Source: Betaproteobacteria bacterium (lineage in GTDB: Bacteria; Pseudomonadota; Gammaproteobacteria; Burkholderiales; Burkholderiaceae). Taken from it: a stretch of 6,844 nt of DNA. A program made the position numbers and the translations under genes. Below the pieces are notes generated by a model. It was not told the DNA's origin. It worked only from the letters and a program-made list of their open reading frames with translations, and did no database searches. This document shows, piece by piece, positions 5,164 to 6,844 of this stretch (positions are counted from its first letter, which is position 1; each line of letters starts with the position of its first letter). The stretch is taken from NCBI GenBank assembly GCA_947468785.1, contig CANIMS010000085.1, positions 1 to 6,844 on the forward strand, given 5' to 3'.

Positions 5164-6844
5164 TTAGTGGACTTGGCGAGTAAAGCTAAAGTCGCCTTTC
5201 TTATCCACATCCACAGGGACTACATCCTTAGGCCCGAAAGTTCCCTCTAAGATCATCTTAGAGACTGGGTTTTCAATATGCTGCTGAATGGCACGCTTGA
5301 GTGGTCTTGCTCCAAAGACGGGATCGAAGCCAACCTCAGCAATCTTATTCAAAGCCGCATCGCTGACTTCAAGCTGCATATCGACTTTTGCCAAACGATC
5401 AGAAAGGTTCTTCAGTAGGATCTTAGCAATGCTAGCAATATTGTCCTTATCCAAACCATGGAACACCACAATCTCATCAATCCGGTTTAAGAACTCTGGA
5501 CGGAAATGATTCTTCAGCTCTTCAAATACAGCCTCTTTGATTTCTAATTGTTTCTTGCCAGTCATTGACTGAATCAAATGGGAGCCAATATTGCTAGTCA
5601 TCACAATTACGGTATTTTTAAAGTCGACTGTACGGCCTTGACCATCAGTCAAGCGACCATCATCCAATACTTGCAAGAGCACATTAAAGACATCTGGATG
5701 AGCTTTTTCAATTTCATCAAACAAAATGACGCTATATGGATGGCGACGAACTTGCTCAGTTAAATATCCACCCTCTTCATAGCCAACATACCCTGGAGGC
5801 GCACCAATTAAGCGAGCCACGCTGTGCTTTTCCATGAATTCACTCATATCAATTCGAATGAGATGATCTTCACTATCAAACAAGAATCCAGCTAAGGCTT
5901 TACAGAGTTCAGTTTTGCCGACTCCAGTAGGACCTAAGAATAAGAATGATCCATAAGGACGGTTCTCTTCAGATAAGCCGGCACGAGAGCGGCGAATCGC
6001 ATCCGATACCGCACGAATTGCCTCCTCTTGACCAACCACGCGCTTATGGAGCAGTTCTTCCATTTTTAGAAGCTTGTCACGCTCACCTTGCAACATCTTT
6101 GATACAGGAATGCCTGTTGCACGAGAAACAACCTCTGCAATTTCTTCCGCACCAACTTGAGTGCGCAATAGCTTATTCTTTACGACGCCATCTTTATTGC
6201 CTTTGGCTTCGGCTGCTGCAGCAGACTTTAGCTTAGCCTCTAATTCCGGCAACTTGCCGTATTGAAGCTCAGCAACCTGCTCTAATTTGCCTTCACGCTG
6301 TAACTTGGAAATATCAGCTTTTACTTTTTCAATTTCCTCCTTCAAATTGGCAGCGCCTAAAACAGCACCCTTCTCAGCCTTCCAGATCTCCTCTAAATCA
6401 GCATATTCGGCGCCAAGGCGCTGAATTTCTTCTTCAATCAACGCTAGACGCTTTTGAGAAGCTTCGTCTTTCTCTTTCTTAACCGCTTCACGTTCAATCT
6501 TTAACTGAATTAAACGGCGATCGAGTTTATCCATCACCTCTGGCTTCGAATCAATCTCCATCCGAATGCGTGAGCCTGCCTCATCAATTAAGTCGATGGC
6601 TTTGTCAGGCAAAAATCGATCAGTAATATAGCGATGAGATAACTCAGCAGCTGCCACAATCGCCGGATCAGTAATCTCGATTCCATGATGCAACTCATAA
6701 CGTTCTTGCAAACCTCGCAAAATGGCAATCGTTGCCTCAACGCTCGGCTCTTCAACCATCACTTTTTGAAAGCGACGCTCTAGAGCGGGATCCTTTTCAA
6801 TGTACTTACGGTACTCGTCAAGGGTGGTTGCACCGATGCAATGC
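5164..6844 (-). CDS. clpB: ATP-dependent chaperone ClpB, C-terminal part
   Basis: ClpB is the hexameric AAA+ disaggregase that, with DnaK/DnaJ/GrpE, threads aggregated proteins through its pore after heat or other stress. The window holds the last 559 residues of a protein usually about 860 long; the N-domain and the Walker A and B boxes of the first ATPase domain lie past the right edge. Visible in window numbering: sensor-1 segment GATT (4-7), arginine-finger pair in ALERRF (20-25), the coiled-coil M domain (about 95-215), and the full second ATPase domain with Walker A GPTGVGKT (304-311), pore loop GYVG (351-354), Walker B VILFDE (372-377), sensor TSN (416-418), RPEFLNR (448-454) and sensor-2 GARP (511-514). 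The reading frame is open to the window edge; the GTG at 6762 is an internal valine (FQKVMVEEP), not a start. All motifs look intact. Its heat-shock promoter is out of view. Confidence 0.98.
   Translation of the reverse strand, partial: HCIGATTLDEYRKYIEKDPALERRFQKVMVEEPSVEATIAILRGLQERYELHHGIEITDPAIVAAAELSHRYITDRFLPDKAIDLIDEAGSRIRMEIDSKPEVMDKLDRRLIQLKIEREAVKKEKDEASQKRLALIEEEIQRLGAEYADLEEIWKAEKGAVLGAANLKEEIEKVKADISKLQREGKLEQVAELQYGKLPELEAKLKSAAAAEAKGNKDGVVKNKLLRTQVGAEEIAEVVSRATGIPVSKMLQGERDKLLKMEELLHKRVVGQEEAIRAVSDAIRRSRAGLSEENRPYGSFLFLGPTGVGKTELCKALAGFLFDSEDHLIRIDMSEFMEKHSVARLIGAPPGYVGYEEGGYLTEQVRRHPYSVILFDEIEKAHPDVFNVLLQVLDDGRLTDGQGRTVDFKNTVIVMTSNIGSHLIQSMTGKKQLEIKEAVFEELKNHFRPEFLNRIDEIVVFHGLDKDNIASIAKILLKNLSDRLAKVDMQLEVSDAALNKIAEVGFDPVFGARPLKRAIQQHIENPVSKMILEGTFGPKDVVPVDVDKKGDFSFTRQVH

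Noticed and set aside
5288..6236. Plus-strand open frames opposite clpB
   Set aside because: They lie antisense to highly conserved ClpB motifs, which fully account for the open frames.
6760..6762. GTG at 6762 as the start of a 532-residue ClpB
   Set aside because: The frame stays open upstream to the window edge and encodes conserved ClpB sequence ([23 protein letters not shown]), so the GTG is an internal valine codon.

Overview
The window comes from a bacterial chromosome, most likely a beta-proteobacterium of the Burkholderiaceae and possibly Polynucleobacter-like. This rests on the protein sequences (a ClpB very close to proteobacterial ClpB, an AceA of the E. coli length class, a DctP/DctQ/DctM TRAP system), the compact layout and a moderate G+C content judged by eye. 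The genus is inference.

All seven genes lie on the minus strand, so transcription runs from high to low coordinates. In that order they are: the C-terminal two thirds of clpB (5164-6844, cut by the window edge); an MFS permease (3862-5106); a 273-bp regulatory gap; aceA, isocitrate lyase (2290-3588); a hairpin-rich 106-bp gap with a good intrinsic terminator; a HIT-family nucleotide hydrolase/transferase (1746-2183); and a TRAP carboxylate transporter ordered dctP-dctQ-dctM (1691 down to 1, dctM cut by the window edge). No tRNA, rRNA, insertion sequence, phage gene or CRISPR array is visible, and the plus strand carries only shadow reading frames.

The functional themes are carbon supply and stress. 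The TRAP system imports an organic acid with a periplasmic binding protein. AceA runs the first step of the glyoxylate shunt, needed for growth on acetate, fatty acids and other C2 sources. ClpB is the protein disaggregase. The HIT protein and the MFS permease have no assigned substrate. Nothing shows that these genes form one system; they look like ordinary core-genome neighbours.

The non-coding signals are the part worth a second look. The aceA upstream region has a dyad with an extra half-site where a promoter would start. The aceA-HIT gap has a terminator whose loop overlaps a possible promoter for a leaderless HIT mRNA. The MFS gene shows a similar no-Shine-Dalgarno geometry. The MFS-aceA gap contains several perfect palindromes. 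I found no convincing undescribed multi-gene system here.
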